Source: Tateyamaria omphalii (lineage in GTDB: Bacteria; Pseudomonadota; Alphaproteobacteria; Rhodobacterales; Rhodobacteraceae). From it: a stretch of 64,000 bases of DNA. A program made the translations under genes and the position numbers. The stretch's first letter is position 1, and every line of letters starts with the position of its first letter. The notes under the pieces are model-generated. The model had not been told where the DNA came from and did not search any database. It was given only the letters and a program-made list of their open reading frames with translations. Location of the stretch: assembly GCF_014651375.1 (NCBI RefSeq), contig NZ_BMWT01000003.1, positions 62,001 through 126,000 on the forward strand, written 5' to 3'. Below are positions 54,073 to 64,000 of this stretch, piece after piece.

Positions 54073-54138
54073 CGGTCCAACACCCCGGGCCACGCATCCG
54101 TGTGCAGCAATCCGGGCCAAGACATCGAAAGGGTGGAC

Positions 54139-54699
54139 GTGTCCGAACCAGCTTCGATCTCCACAGGTATTGCCGCGCGCTATGCCACTGCTGTCTACGA
54201 ACTTGCCAAGGAAGGCAAAGCCGTCAAGAAACTCGAAGGTGATATTGAAACCCTGACAGCCGCCATGGCTGACAGCGGTGACTTCAACGCCCTGATCCAC
54301 TCGCCCGTTTACAGCCGGGAAGAGCAGGCCGCCGCCATCACCGCGATCGCCAAGAAAGCAAAGCTGACAGATCTGATGGCCAACACGCTGTCGTTGATGG
54401 CTGAAAAGCGCCGTCTGTTTGTGCTGCCACAGCTGGTGCATGCGCTGCGCGAGGTGATCGCCGAAGACAAGGGCGAGCTGACCGCGGACGTCACGTCGGC
54501 CAAGGCGCTGACAAAGACTCAAAGCGACAAACTTGCCAAGACGCTCAAGGCCCGCATGGGTAAGGACGTCACCATCAATGCCACCGTCGATGAAAGCCTC
54601 ATCGGCGGTTTGATCGTAAAAGTGGGCTCGAAGATGATCGATACGTCGATCCGCTCCAAGCTCGCTTCCCTCCAGAATGCAATGAAAGAGGTCGGATAA
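54139..54699 (+). CDS. atpH: F1 ATP synthase subunit delta
   Basis: Peripheral stalk subunit of 186 residues, joining the F1 head to the b subunits. The GTG at 54139 is used because it begins the conserved [21 protein letters not shown] and gives the normal length; the frame is open upstream but not conserved. The C-terminal [25 protein letters not shown] part ([18 protein letters not shown]) is the family hallmark. It abuts atpA with no gap. Confidence 0.96.
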   Translation: MSEPASISTGIAARYATAVYELAKEGKAVKKLEGDIETLTAAMADSGDFNALIHSPVYSREEQAAAITAIAKKAKLTDLMANTLSLMAEKRRLFVLPQLVHALREVIAEDKGELTADVTSAKALTKTQSDKLAKTLKARMGKDVTINATVDESLIGGLIVKVGSKMIDTSIRSKLASLQNAMKEVG

Positions 54700-56241
54700 A
54701 TGGGTATCCAAGCAGCAGAAATTTCTGCGATCCTAAAAGACCAGATCAAGAACTTTGGTCAGGAAGCAGAAGTGGCCGAAGTGGGCCGCGTTTTGTCGGT
54801 AGGGGACGGTATTGCCCGCGTCTACGGCCTCGACAATGTGCAAGCCGGTGAGATGGTCGAATTCCCCGGTGGCATTCAGGGTATGGCCCTGAACCTCGAA
54901 AACGACAACGTCGGTGTCGTGATCTTCGGGTCCGACCGCGACATCAAAGAAGGCGACACCGTCAAGCGTACCAACTCCATCGTGGACGTGCCCGCCGGTG
55001 ACGAACTGCTTGGCCGCGTCGTGGACGGTCTGGGTAACCCGCTGGACGGCAAAGGACCGATCAAATCCTCCGAGCGTCGCGTTGCTGACGTGAAAGCGCC
55101 CGGCATCATCCCACGTAAATCGGTGCATGAACCGATGGCAACCGGCCTCAAAGCCGTGGACGCGATGATCCCGATTGGCCGTGGCCAGCGCGAACTGATC
55201 ATTGGTGACCGTCAAACCGGCAAGACAGCCGTGGCTCTGGACGCGATCCTGAACCAGAAATCCTACAATGACGCAGCCGGCGATGATGAGAGCAAGAAGC
55301 TCTACTGCATCTACGTTGCCGTCGGCCAGAAGCGTTCGACCGTGGCGCAGCTGGTGAAGAAACTGGAAGAGTCCGGTGCGATTGACTACTCGATCGTTGT
55401 GGCCGCAACCGCGTCCGACCCGGCGCCGATGCAGTTCCTAGCGCCCTACGCCGCAACCGCGATGGCGGAATACTTCCGCGACAACGGCCGCCACGCACTG
55501 ATCATCTATGATGACCTTTCGAAACAGGCCGTGTCCTACCGTCAGATGTCGCTGTTGCTGCGTCGCCCACCGGGCCGCGAAGCCTATCCTGGCGACGTTT
55601 TCTACCTCCACTCGCGCTTGCTGGAGCGTTCGGCCAAGCTGAACGAAGACAGTGGTGCCGGCTCGCTGACGGCCCTGCCGATCATCGAAACGCAAGGTGG
55701 CGACGTGTCGGCGTTTATCCCCACAAACGTGATCTCGATCACCGATGGCCAAATCTTCCTTGAAACGGAACTGTTCTATCAGGGCATTCGCCCCGCCGTG
55801 AACACCGGTCTGTCGGTGAGCCGTGTGGGTTCGTCCGCTCAGACAGACGCGATGTCGTCTGTTGCTGGTCCCGTAAAATTGTCACTGGCCCAGTACCGTG
55901 AAATGGCAGCTTTTGCACAGTTCGGTTCCGACCTCGACGCCGCGACCCAGCAGCTGCTGGCTCGGGGCGCGCGCCTGACCGAGCTGATGAAGCAGCCGCA
56001 ATACGCACCATTGACCAACGCGGAAATCGTCTGCGCGATCTTCGCAGGGACCAACGGCTATCTCGACGGGATCGACGTCAACGAAGTGGGCAAGTTCGAA
56101 ACCGCATTGCTGACCTTCCTGCGTACGCAGAAGGCAGACTTCCTCAAGTGGATCGCGGACGAAGACCCTAAGTTCAAGTCGGGTGAAAACGTCGACAAGA
56201 TGAAGGCGGTTCTCGACGAGTTCGCGTCGACCTACGCATAA
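54700..56241 (+). CDS. atpA: F1 ATP synthase subunit alpha
   Basis: Non-catalytic nucleotide-binding subunit of 513 residues. The P-loop is [15 protein letters not shown] and the arginine-finger region is in [15 protein letters not shown]. It is complete and collinear with other bacterial alpha subunits. It sits between delta and gamma in the conserved HAGDC order; the Fo genes must be elsewhere, as usual for Alphaproteobacteria. Confidence 0.98.
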   Translation: MGIQAAEISAILKDQIKNFGQEAEVAEVGRVLSVGDGIARVYGLDNVQAGEMVEFPGGIQGMALNLENDNVGVVIFGSDRDIKEGDTVKRTNSIVDVPAGDELLGRVVDGLGNPLDGKGPIKSSERRVADVKAPGIIPRKSVHEPMATGLKAVDAMIPIGRGQRELIIGDRQTGKTAVALDAILNQKSYNDAAGDDESKKLYCIYVAVGQKRSTVAQLVKKLEESGAIDYSIVVAATASDPAPMQFLAPYAATAMAEYFRDNGRHALIIYDDLSKQAVSYRQMSLLLRRPPGREAYPGDVFYLHSRLLERSAKLNEDSGAGSLTALPIIETQGGDVSAFIPTNVISITDGQIFLETELFYQGIRPAVNTGLSVSRVGSSAQTDAMSSVAGPVKLSLAQYREMAAFAQFGSDLDAATQQLLARGARLTELMKQPQYAPLTNAEIVCAIFAGTNGYLDGIDVNEVGKFETALLTFLRTQKADFLKWIADEDPKFKSGENVDKMKAVLDEFASTYA

Positions 56242-56258
56242 GGTAAGGAGGTAGGCAC

Positions 56259-57131
56259 ATGCCTTCTCTGAAGGACCTGAAAAACAGGATCGAGTCGGTC
56301 AAATCGACCCGCAAGATCACCAAGGCCATGCAGATGGTGGCCGCTGCAAAACTGCGGCGGGCACAGGAAGCAGCCGAGGCGTCACGCCCCTATGCCGAGC
56401 GGTTCAATGCCGTTATGGCGGGGCTTGCGTCTGCCGCGGCAGGCTCAGACAGCGCGCCCAAGCTGCTCAGCGGCACGGGCTCGGATCAAACCCACCTGCT
56501 GGTGGTCATGACGGCCGAACGCGGCCTGTGCGGTGGGTTCAACACGAACATCGCCAAACTGGCCCGCGCCAAGGCGGCAGAACTGAAAGCGGCAGGCAAG
56601 ACGGTCAAGATCCTGACCGTTGGCAAGAAAGGCCGGGACCAGCTCAAGCGTGACTTCGAAGATCACTTCGTGGGTCATGTCGATCTGACCGAGGTCAAGC
56701 GCATGTCCTATGCCGACGCCCAGGGCGTGGCCAAGGACGTGCTGGGCCGCTTCGATGCGGGCGAGTTCGACGTGGCGACAATCTTCTACTCGAAGTTCCA
56801 GAATGTCGTGACGCAGATCCCGACCGCGCAACAGATCATCCCCTTCGCGATCCCCGAGGACTACGAAGCGGGCGACACGCTCTATGACTACGAGCCCGAC
56901 GAAGAGGCCATCCTGGCCGACCTTCTGCCGCGTGGCGTGGCCACGGCGATCTTCTCCGGCCTGCTGGAGAACGGTGCATCTGAACAGGGTGCCCGGATGA
57001 GCGCGATGGACAACGCGACCCGTAACGCGGGTGAGATGATCGACAAACTGACCATCCAGTTCAACCGCTCACGTCAGGCCGTGATCACCAACGAGCTGAT
57101 TGAAATCATTTCCGGCGCGGAAGCGCTGTAA
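56259..57131 (+). CDS. atpG: F1 ATP synthase subunit gamma
   Basis: Central rotor shaft of 290 residues. It starts [20 protein letters not shown] and ends with the conserved [19 protein letters not shown], forming the coiled coil that turns inside the alpha-beta ring. AAGGAGG precedes the ATG. Confidence 0.97.
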   Translation: MPSLKDLKNRIESVKSTRKITKAMQMVAAAKLRRAQEAAEASRPYAERFNAVMAGLASAAAGSDSAPKLLSGTGSDQTHLLVVMTAERGLCGGFNTNIAKLARAKAAELKAAGKTVKILTVGKKGRDQLKRDFEDHFVGHVDLTEVKRMSYADAQGVAKDVLGRFDAGEFDVATIFYSKFQNVVTQIPTAQQIIPFAIPEDYEAGDTLYDYEPDEEAILADLLPRGVATAIFSGLLENGASEQGARMSAMDNATRNAGEMIDKLTIQFNRSRQAVITNELIEIISGAEAL

Positions 57132-58574
<1,443 letters not shown>

Positions 58575-58576
58575 TC

Positions 58577-58641
58577 GTAAGGCGGGCTTAGAGCCCGCCC
58601 TACATCTCAATCTCCGGGCGTAGGGCGGGGTTCACCCCGCC
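58577..58641 (+). repeat. Pair of REP-like palindromes between atpD and atpC
   Basis: GTA-A-GGCGGGCT-TAG-AGCCCGCC-C-TAC (58577-58603) and GTAGGGCGGGG-TTCA-CCCCGCC (58620-58641). Both start with GTARGGCGG, the same head as the elements near 47.6 kb. They could stabilise the upstream mRNA and lower atpC expression. Confidence 0.75.
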
Positions 58642-58661
58642 GCCCCAAATAGGAGAAAACG

Positions 58662-59087
58662 ATGCAATTTGATTTGGTATCGCCCGAGCGCAGCCTTGCG
58701 TCCATGGACGCCACTGCAGTGCAAATCCCCGGTGCCGATGGCGACATGACCGTGATGGCCGACCACGCCCCCACGATCACGACCCTGCGCCCCGGCGTAC
58801 TCAAGGTCGAGGCAGGCAGCGACACTCATGAATATGTCGTGACCGGCGGTTTCGCTGAGATCGGCGCGCAGGGCGTGTCGGTGCTTGCCGAACGTGCGGT
58901 TGCGAAGGGTGACATGACCCAGGACCAGCTGGACGCAATGATCGATGACGTACAGGACGCCTACAATCGCGCCAAGGATGCGGCGCAGGGCGACACAGGC
59001 CCGGTTGATGATGCAGCCAAGCTGTTGGCCGACATGGCCACGATGGGTTCCGAGATCGGGTTGAGCCCCAAGCAGCCCAGCCTGTAA
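58662..59087 (+). CDS. atpC: F1 ATP synthase subunit epsilon
   Basis: Rotor-associated subunit of 141 residues that can inhibit ATP hydrolysis. The N-terminal beta-sandwich has [20 protein letters not shown] and [18 protein letters not shown]. The C-terminal helical hairpin, which gives the inhibitory function in E. coli, is shorter and divergent, as in other alphaproteobacteria that use the separate zeta inhibitor. AGGAG precedes the ATG, and a terminator follows. Confidence 0.96.
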   Translation: MQFDLVSPERSLASMDATAVQIPGADGDMTVMADHAPTITTLRPGVLKVEAGSDTHEYVVTGGFAEIGAQGVSVLAERAVAKGDMTQDQLDAMIDDVQDAYNRAKDAAQGDTGPVDDAAKLLADMATMGSEIGLSPKQPSL

Positions 59088-59109
59088 CGCTCCGTAAACA
59101 AATGTGTGA

Positions 59110-59137
59110 AAGGCCTCGCATGTCGCGGGGCCTTTTT
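59110..59137 (+). terminator. Terminator of the atp operon
   Basis: AAGGCCTCGC pairs with GCGGGGCCTT (one G-U pair) around ATGTC, followed by five T residues, about 20 bases after the atpC stop. Confidence 0.9.
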
Positions 59138-59201
59138 CGATTTTTGACCTTAAACTAGCGACGCGACGTGTTACCACGGCAAAGTCCAATAGAACGATCT
59201 G

Positions 59202-59552
59202 ATGAAACGACTGCGCAACCACCTGATAGGCATCGACCAAGGCGATACTGTCCTGTTCTCTGACTTCGAAGACGGCGGGGACATGTGGACGGGGCGTGGT
59301 CAGCGCGAACGGCGACGCCGTATCGCCTTTTCCGAACCTTTCCGTACGGAACCAACGGTGCATGTGTCGATTTCGATGTGGGACGTCGAAAACGAAACCC
59401 CTATGCGCGCGGACATTTCAGCTGAGACGATCACGCAAGACGGGTTTGATTTGGTCTTCCGCACCTGGGGCGACACGCGTGTTGCGCGGGTGCGTGTTGC
59501 CTGGCTGGCTATGGGTGAGTTGCGGCAGGCAGACGAGTGGGACCTGTACTAG
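59202..59552 (+). CDS. H-type lectin domain protein
   Basis: Protein of 116 residues with one H-type lectin domain: LFSDFEDGGDMWTGRG, RIAFSEPFRTEPTVHVSISM and FDLVFRTWGDTRVARVRVAW. This fold binds N-acetylgalactosamine in animal agglutinins and occurs in slime mould discoidins. There is no signal peptide, so it appears to stay in the cytoplasm unless exported by another route. It lies directly after the atp operon terminator. Ligand and role are unknown. Confidence 0.82.
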   Translation: MKRLRNHLIGIDQGDTVLFSDFEDGGDMWTGRGQRERRRRIAFSEPFRTEPTVHVSISMWDVENETPMRADISAETITQDGFDLVFRTWGDTRVARVRVAWLAMGELRQADEWDLY

Positions 59553-59655
59553 GCGGGATACATTCGGCTGCAAATGCTTGAGTCGGTACGCGCGCGTGCA
59601 GACTGTGAATATGATCAGGCACCACGCCCATTGTCGACTGTATGCAAGACCGGGG

Positions 59656-60549
59656 TCAGATGTCTGCCGCCTGCTTTCCGCGCCAAAGTATGAAAAGGCC
59701 GGACAGAACGATCAGGCATGTTCCGACCAGCATTGACGCACTCAATTGCTCACCAAAAACCGTCACGCCCAAACCCACTCCGAACAACAGTCGCGTGTAT
59801 CGGAACGGGGTCACCGCAGATACCTCTCCGGTTCTCATTGCTTTCATCAGGCTTGCGTAGGCGACGGCGCCTGCAAGTATGGCGCCAAGAAGTGCAAGTG
59901 ATACGCCAGCATTGGGCTGAACAAACGCTTTGTCTTGCCAAACCGACACGATCAAACCCGCAAAGAGCACGGACAAGAAACCATATACGCCAAGAATATT
60001 CGTACTGAGTGATGCAGGGGCTGCACGACTGGCCAGATCACGCCCAGCAAAACCGATCATGCCTACAAGAGCCAGAATGGACATTGCGGAAAAGCTGTTT
60101 GTGCCGGGTTGAATGATGACAACGACGCCGACCAGTCCGATGAGAATGGCGGCCCATCTCCTCCAGCCAACTCTTTCGCCAAAAAGCAAGGCCGCACCTG
60201 CAACAACAACGAGCGGGGTCGCTTGAAGTATGACAGTGGTCGAAGACAAAGCCGTCAACGAAATGGCCAGCACATAGAACAGGCGGCCAGTGATCTCGAA
60301 GATTACCCGCACAAGCATGGGCGGCGAAACCACCTCTGGTACGAACAGGGAATCGCCCTTCCACAGAGCCAGCGCAGTGAAGACAAAGACCCCGCCAAGC
60401 CCGAAGATGATCAGGATCTGGCCTACGGGCAATGCGACCGAAGCGGCTTTAACAAACGCATCTTCTGCCGCAAATGCCGCCATCGAAGCGACCATCCACA
60501 GGCTTCCAAGCAGATTGGCACGCTGGTTCGTTGCGATATCAGTTGTCAC
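59656..60549 (-). CDS. EamA/DMT family exporter
   Basis: Ten-helix membrane protein of 297 residues from a GTG start at 60549, preceded by GGCGGAATTCTC. Two EamA repeats are seen: LGSLWMVASMAAFAAEDAFVK in part and ISLTALSSTTVILQATPLVVV; then LLGAILAGAVAYASLMKAM in the second. The substrate is unknown. It is only distantly similar to the exporter at 27.4 kb and has no attached regulator. Confidence 0.87.
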   Translation of the reverse strand: MTTDIATNQRANLLGSLWMVASMAAFAAEDAFVKAASVALPVGQILIIFGLGGVFVFTALALWKGDSLFVPEVVSPPMLVRVIFEITGRLFYVLAISLTALSSTTVILQATPLVVVAGAALLFGERVGWRRWAAILIGLVGVVVIIQPGTNSFSAMSILALVGMIGFAGRDLASRAAPASLSTNILGVYGFLSVLFAGLIVSVWQDKAFVQPNAGVSLALLGAILAGAVAYASLMKAMRTGEVSAVTPFRYTRLLFGVGLGVTVFGEQLSASMLVGTCLIVLSGLFILWRGKQAADI

Positions 60550-60724
60550 GAGAATTCCGCCGGGTTTCGAGATTTGACAGGCACCGGACGGTGATGTTCC
60601 CGTATCGGTGCCTTGGACGTCGATGCCCCAATGGCGTCGATCATGCAATGCGACACAGTTCGAATTATTCAGGTTGCCGACTGTAGCCTGGGCGCTCGTG
60701 AAGCAACGTCCTGGATGATTGCCG

Positions 60725-61453
60725 TTATCGCAAAATGCTTGCCAGAAATCGCTGTGTGCGTTCGCGCTCGGGGGCCGAGAATATCCGCTCTGGTGTGCCT
60801 TCCTCGGCAACCACTCCCTGGTCCATAAATACCACCCGGTCCGCAACATCACGCGCAAAGGCCATCTCGTGCGTAGCCAGCACCATTGTCATGCCGTCGT
60901 CCCGCAAACGACGCAGCACGTCTAGTACCTCTCCTACCAGTTCAGGGTCCAGGGCCGAGGTGATCTCGTCCAGCAGCATGGTTTGGGGGCGCATCGCGAG
61001 TGCCCGGATCACCGCAACGCGCTGCTGCTGCCCGCCGGACAACTGATCGGGGTACTTCTTCATGTGATCCGCCAGCCCGAACCGTGAAAAAAGCGCTTCA
61101 ATCCGCGCGCGCGCATCTTCTCCCAGCACGCGGCGGGGGGCGAGGGCGACATTGTCATAGGCAGTCATATGCGGGAACAGGTTGAAGCTCTGGAACACGA
61201 TCCCGATACGCTGGCGGATGGGCGTTAGGTCAAACCCCGGCTCGGCGATATCGACCCCGTCCAGTCGCACCTCTCCATTATCCACGGGCTCCAAACCGTT
61301 CATGCAGCGCAACAGGGTCGACTTGCCCGAGCCGGACGCACCAATCAGGCACACCATCTCGCCCGGCGCTATGTCCATATCAATGCCGCGCAAGACCTGC
61401 ACGTCGTCAAAGCTCTTGGTTACGCCGCGCAGGCTGAGTCTAGGATCGGGCAT
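60725..61453 (-). CDS. Polar amino acid ABC transporter ATP-binding protein
   Basis: ATPase of 242 residues of the GlnQ/HisP family. Walker A is [18 protein letters not shown], the signature is [15 protein letters not shown] and Walker B is [16 protein letters not shown]; the H-loop ATHEMAFA is present. The usual Q-loop region is [13 protein letters not shown]. Its start overlaps the permease gene by 14 bases. It powers uptake of an amino acid or similar compound. Confidence 0.95.
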   Translation of the reverse strand: MPDPRLSLRGVTKSFDDVQVLRGIDMDIAPGEMVCLIGASGSGKSTLLRCMNGLEPVDNGEVRLDGVDIAEPGFDLTPIRQRIGIVFQSFNLFPHMTAYDNVALAPRRVLGEDARARIEALFSRFGLADHMKKYPDQLSGGQQQRVAVIRALAMRPQTMLLDEITSALDPELVGEVLDVLRRLRDDGMTMVLATHEMAFARDVADRVVFMDQGVVAEEGTPERIFSAPERERTQRFLASILR

Positions 61454-62249
61454 CGCGGTCCCTATTCAACAAGTAGTCGGCATAGCGCGTGGCAGGCACC
61501 GTGACACACAGGAAGATCACTGCCGCGACCACATAGGGCGTGAAATTGGCCAGCAGCGACTTGAAGATGCCCGCCTGCCGCAAGATTTCCACGGGTCCGA
61601 TGAAAGACAGCAACGCCACATCCTTTTGCAGCGCGACCAACATGTTCATATTGGCGGGCACCACGCGGCGGATGGCTTGCGGCAGGATGACATAGCGCAT
61701 TGTATCCCGCTCGCTCAGGCCAAGACAGATGGCGGCGTTGCGCTGGCTGGCGTGGATGCTTTCGATGCCCGATCGCAGAACCTCGGCGATATAGGCCGAA
61801 TACGTCAGGACGAGCGCCACCGTGCCCCAGATGTAAGGCGAATTCCACGGACGGGCGAGGCCCAGACCGGGAATGCCAAAGCCCACAAGGTAGACCAACA
61901 GGACAACAGGAATGCCACGAAACAGATCGACATAGACGGCACCGAAGATGCGCAGTGGAAACAGCGCCGGGTTGGTGTTGCCCCGTGCCAATGCGATGGC
62001 AAGGCCAAGGCCAAAGATCAGCGGCACCGACCAGGCGAAAATGGCCACATCAAGCAGAAAGGCGCGCAACAGGTCAGGAAAGACCCGGACAAACACCTCC
62101 CCATCAAAAAATGAGGCCCGCACCGCCTCCCAGCCCGGGGCCAGCGGCACAAGAAACACGATAAGGGCCAGCACAAGTGCTGTGCTGACCCCTGCAATCA
62201 GATTGGCGCGACGTTTCTGTTGCGCCTCATACGCGGCTCGTCTCGTCAC
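61440..62249 (-). CDS. Polar amino acid ABC transporter permease
   Basis: Inner-membrane subunit of about 269 residues. The GTG at 62249 overlaps the stop of the binding-protein gene (GTGA), so it is preferred over upstream in-frame starts. Six helices are visible. The EAA loop reads [20 protein letters not shown] followed by [15 protein letters not shown]. Only one permease gene is present, so it probably forms a homodimer. Confidence 0.92.
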   Translation of the reverse strand: MTRRAAYEAQQKRRANLIAGVSTALVLALIVFLVPLAPGWEAVRASFFDGEVFVRVFPDLLRAFLLDVAIFAWSVPLIFGLGLAIALARGNTNPALFPLRIFGAVYVDLFRGIPVVLLVYLVGFGIPGLGLARPWNSPYIWGTVALVLTYSAYIAEVLRSGIESIHASQRNAAICLGLSERDTMRYVILPQAIRRVVPANMNMLVALQKDVALLSFIGPVEILRQAGIFKSLLANFTPYVVAAVIFLCVTVPATRYADYLLNRDRDARS

Positions 62250-63061
62250 TTGATCAGTGGAACTCCGGTGGCTTCCTGCAGCCATTGTGCTTCGATCTCG
62301 GCCAGCTTGCCGTTTTCGGTCATGGCGGCCAGCGCCTCATCGACACAGGCTTTCAGCTCGGACCCTTCAGGCATCAGCATCCCGAACTGGTCGGGGTTCT
62401 CGGCGGCTGACGGGTCGAACTGGCCCAGCACCACACCGTTGTCCATCAGGACGGCAGCGGTGAACAGGGCGGTGGGCAGGTCAAACAGGGCCGCATCAAT
62501 CTGCCCCGCCTTCATGGCGGCCGTGATGTTGGCATTGTCGTCATAGACCAGCGGGCTGGCGTCGGGCTGGATTTGCTCCATCACAACGGGCAGGGCGGTG
62601 GTCGAGGCGACGACCCCCCATTTCAGACCCTTCAGGCTCTCCAGCGTCGGTTCCGCCCCGCCTTCAACCACCGGCGTGGTCGTTATCACGGCCTGTGGCG
62701 CGGTGTAATAGGGGGCCGAGAAGTCCACGACCTTGTCGCGCTCGGGTGTGATCGAATATTGCTGCATGTTCAGATCGAAATTCTTGGCGCCGGGCTGGAT
62801 TGCCTCATCGAACGACGTGCGGACCCAGGTGACTTGATCAGCGGCAAATCCCATTTCTTCGGCCAGGGCGTAGGCGACGGCGGCCTCAAACCCTTCACCC
62901 TTTTCCGGAGCATCGTCAATGACCCACGGATAATAGGCCGGATTACCGGTCGCGATGGTCAGCGCGCCGTCGGCCAAGGTTTTGCTAGCCGCACAATGGC
63001 CTGCGGCAAAGGCTCCGGTCGCCATGACGGACAGAACGGCCGCGCTCAAAATTGTCTTCAT
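62246..63061 (-). CDS. Polar amino acid ABC transporter substrate-binding protein
   Basis: Periplasmic protein of 271 residues with a signal peptide (ILSAAVLSVMATGAFAAGH), start at 63061 after GGGGAGA. SBP_bac_3-type features are ALTIATGNPAYYPWVIDD, FDLNMQQYSITPERDKVVDFSAPYY (in part TPERDKVVDFSAPYY) and GQIDAALFDLPTALF. It is the first gene of the three-gene uptake operon. The ligand cannot be deduced; the arginine of the usual amino acid carboxylate site is not obvious in TPERDK. Confidence 0.93.
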   Translation of the reverse strand: MKTILSAAVLSVMATGAFAAGHCAASKTLADGALTIATGNPAYYPWVIDDAPEKGEGFEAAVAYALAEEMGFAADQVTWVRTSFDEAIQPGAKNFDLNMQQYSITPERDKVVDFSAPYYTAPQAVITTTPVVEGGAEPTLESLKGLKWGVVASTTALPVVMEQIQPDASPLVYDDNANITAAMKAGQIDAALFDLPTALFTAAVLMDNGVVLGQFDPSAAENPDQFGMLMPEGSELKACVDEALAAMTENGKLAEIEAQWLQEATGVPLIK

Positions 63062-63138
63062 GAAAAATCTCCCCATTGTTTTGCCCAGATACTCGGCCAA
63101 GGGGGCAGGGGTGTCGAGTCCCTAACCGCGCGCACCGC

Positions 63139-63885
63139 TCAGGTCAGCAAATCAAGCTCGCCATTGCACGCGGATTGAACAAAGCCGTCGGGGTCAGCGG
63201 CAAAGGACGCCCACAGGCTGAAATGCTCGGTCTCGCGCAGACCAACACGGGTGATCCCGCGATGTGTCAGCCTCAATAACGTCGCTTTGGGCACCGCCAT
63301 CAATATGGGCGAATGGGTGGCCATGATGACCTGCGCACTGGCGTCTTCCTGAATCTCGGCCAGGAACGCCAGCAATTCCGCCTGCTTGCGGGGCGACAAG
63401 GCTGCCTCGGGTTCGTCCAAAAGGAATATGCCCTGCCCAGTCATCCGATCCTGGATCATGGCGGCAAATCCCTCGCCATGGGATTGGGACAAGTAGCCGC
63501 CGACGGTGACATCAGCGACAGCGGCAAAGCTTTGCGCCTTGAGGAACCAGCCCTGTTGCACCTTGGGCAACCACGCTCCGCGCAAGCGACCCGCCAATGC
63601 CGCGGATCCTTCCAAGCCTGCGGTACTCGTCGCACCGCTCCACGCGCCGCGGCTAGATGTCGAGAAGCCGGCAAGCACCGCAATTGATTCCAAGAGCGTG
63701 GATTTGCCCGATCCGTTCTCACCAACAAGAATGGTGACGGGTGTGTCGAAAGTCAGCTCGAAAGCCGCGTCCAGCCATGGCAAGTCAAACGGGTATTGAT
63801 CGGGGCGCGGCGCGTCAGGATCATTTAGGAAAACGCGCTGCAAATATGGTGCAGGCAGCTTGGTATCCCGTCTCTTGTGCGCCAA
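63139..63885 (-). CDS. AAA family ATPase (COG3910-like)
   Basis: Protein of 248 residues with an ABC/SMC-like ATPase core: Walker [18 protein letters not shown] near residue 52, signature-like LSQSHGEGFAAMI, Walker B GIFLLDEPEAALSPRKQ and the H-loop MATHSPILMAVP. It belongs to the small stand-alone predicted ATPases related to the OLD and RecF families, of unknown role. The start appears to be a TTG at 63885, as no ATG or GTG is near. It lies 9 bases after the next upstream gene. Confidence 0.85.
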   Translation of the reverse strand: MAHKRRDTKLPAPYLQRVFLNDPDAPRPDQYPFDLPWLDAAFELTFDTPVTILVGENGSGKSTLLESIAVLAGFSTSSRGAWSGATSTAGLEGSAALAGRLRGAWLPKVQQGWFLKAQSFAAVADVTVGGYLSQSHGEGFAAMIQDRMTGQGIFLLDEPEAALSPRKQAELLAFLAEIQEDASAQVIMATHSPILMAVPKATLLRLTHRGITRVGLRETEHFSLWASFAADPDGFVQSACNGELDLLT

Positions 63886-63894
63886 CTTACCGGC

Positions 63895-64000
63895 TTACTC
63901 CGCCGCGTACATCCCGTCGTAAATTGGGCTCAGCGTTTCGGCTTCAAACAGCGATGATACAGACGTGCCATGCCAGATATTCAGAATGGCTTGCGCAAAA
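63895..64000 (-). CDS. C-terminal fragment of a gene cut by the window edge
   Basis: The last 34 codons of a minus-strand gene end in TAA at 63895-63897. The peptide ends ETLSPIYDGMYAAE. Too little is visible to name it. It is probably co-transcribed with the AAA ATPase gene that starts 9 bases downstream. Confidence 0.6.
   Translation of the reverse strand, partial: FAQAILNIWHGTSVSSLFEAETLSPIYDGMYAAE

Noticed and set aside
53965-54138. Upstream extension of atpH
   Set aside because: The in-frame extension covers the promoter and leader hairpin; the GTG at 54139 gives the conserved start and length.

Overview
The window is about 64 kb of GC-rich bacterial chromosome, densely packed with genes. 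Gene content points to an alphaproteobacterium of the Rhodobacterales (Roseobacter group). The F1 ATP synthase operon atpHAGDC stands without F0 genes. There is a tiny aa3-type oxidase subunit IV gene, PHB synthesis genes phaA and phaB, a long-chain polyprenyl synthase of the kind used for ubiquinone-10, an acyl-CoA dehydrogenase of the DmdC-like long type, and several small families typical of this order (DUF2125, DUF465, DUF2007, YqgE, an H-type lectin after atpC). I see no rRNA, tRNA, CRISPR array, insertion sequence or complete prophage.

Layout. 0.1-6 kb: an RND efflux adaptor and an oversized RND pump, then a stand-alone DsbD-type domain protein. 6-11 kb: YqgE, Sua5/TsaC, an acyl-CoA dehydrogenase with an MBL hydrolase, and a 44-residue cytochrome oxidase subunit. 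11-13 kb: a lipoprotein and AzlCD. 13-17.6 kb: a tightly overlapping molybdenum cofactor operon (fdhD, YcxB-like, mobA, mobB, an unassigned protein, moeA). 17.6-20.6 kb: a membrane protein, greA, and a SoxR-controlled VOC protein divergent from soxR. 20.8-29.4 kb: ETF-ubiquinone oxidoreductase, a TPR protein, ispE, prenyl synthase, a TrmN6-like methyltransferase, and an EamA exporter with its LysR regulator. 29.5-33.3 kb: phaB, phaA, an EAL phosphodiesterase and tag. 33.4-38.3 kb: rpsD, then a small accessory patch (orphan phage tail-tube protein, DUF2867 protein, orphan mobile mystery protein A), then yqiJ-yqiK. 38.4-44.1 kb: a nuclease-fold protein, hisC, a prephenate dehydrogenase, an extensin-family protein, a DUF2125 protein and a ChaC-like cyclotransferase. 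44.2-47.6 kb: a MotA/TolQ-like plus MotB/OmpA-like pair with a very long coiled coil. 47.6-53.7 kb: an M23 peptidase, clpA, gloB, a methyltransferase and an anchored RTX-like repeat protein. 54.1-59.6 kb: atpHAGDC and an H-type lectin. 59.6-64 kb: a second EamA exporter, a polar amino acid ABC transporter, an AAA ATPase and a gene cut by the window edge.

The best regulatory signals are a textbook SoxR box inside a 19-bp-spaced promoter, a double palindrome at a LysR start, a CTGC-N4-GCAG site upstream of phaA, promoters for rpsD and the atp operon, five intrinsic terminators, and two families of dispersed palindromic repeats. The most promising under-described items are the MotAB-like pair with its roughly 530-residue coiled coil, the unassigned protein inside the molybdenum cofactor operon, the LAS-peptidase signature in the extensin-family protein, and the orphan tail-tube and mobile mystery A genes beside rpsD. 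All assignments come from reading the sequence and from knowledge of the families; no database search was run.
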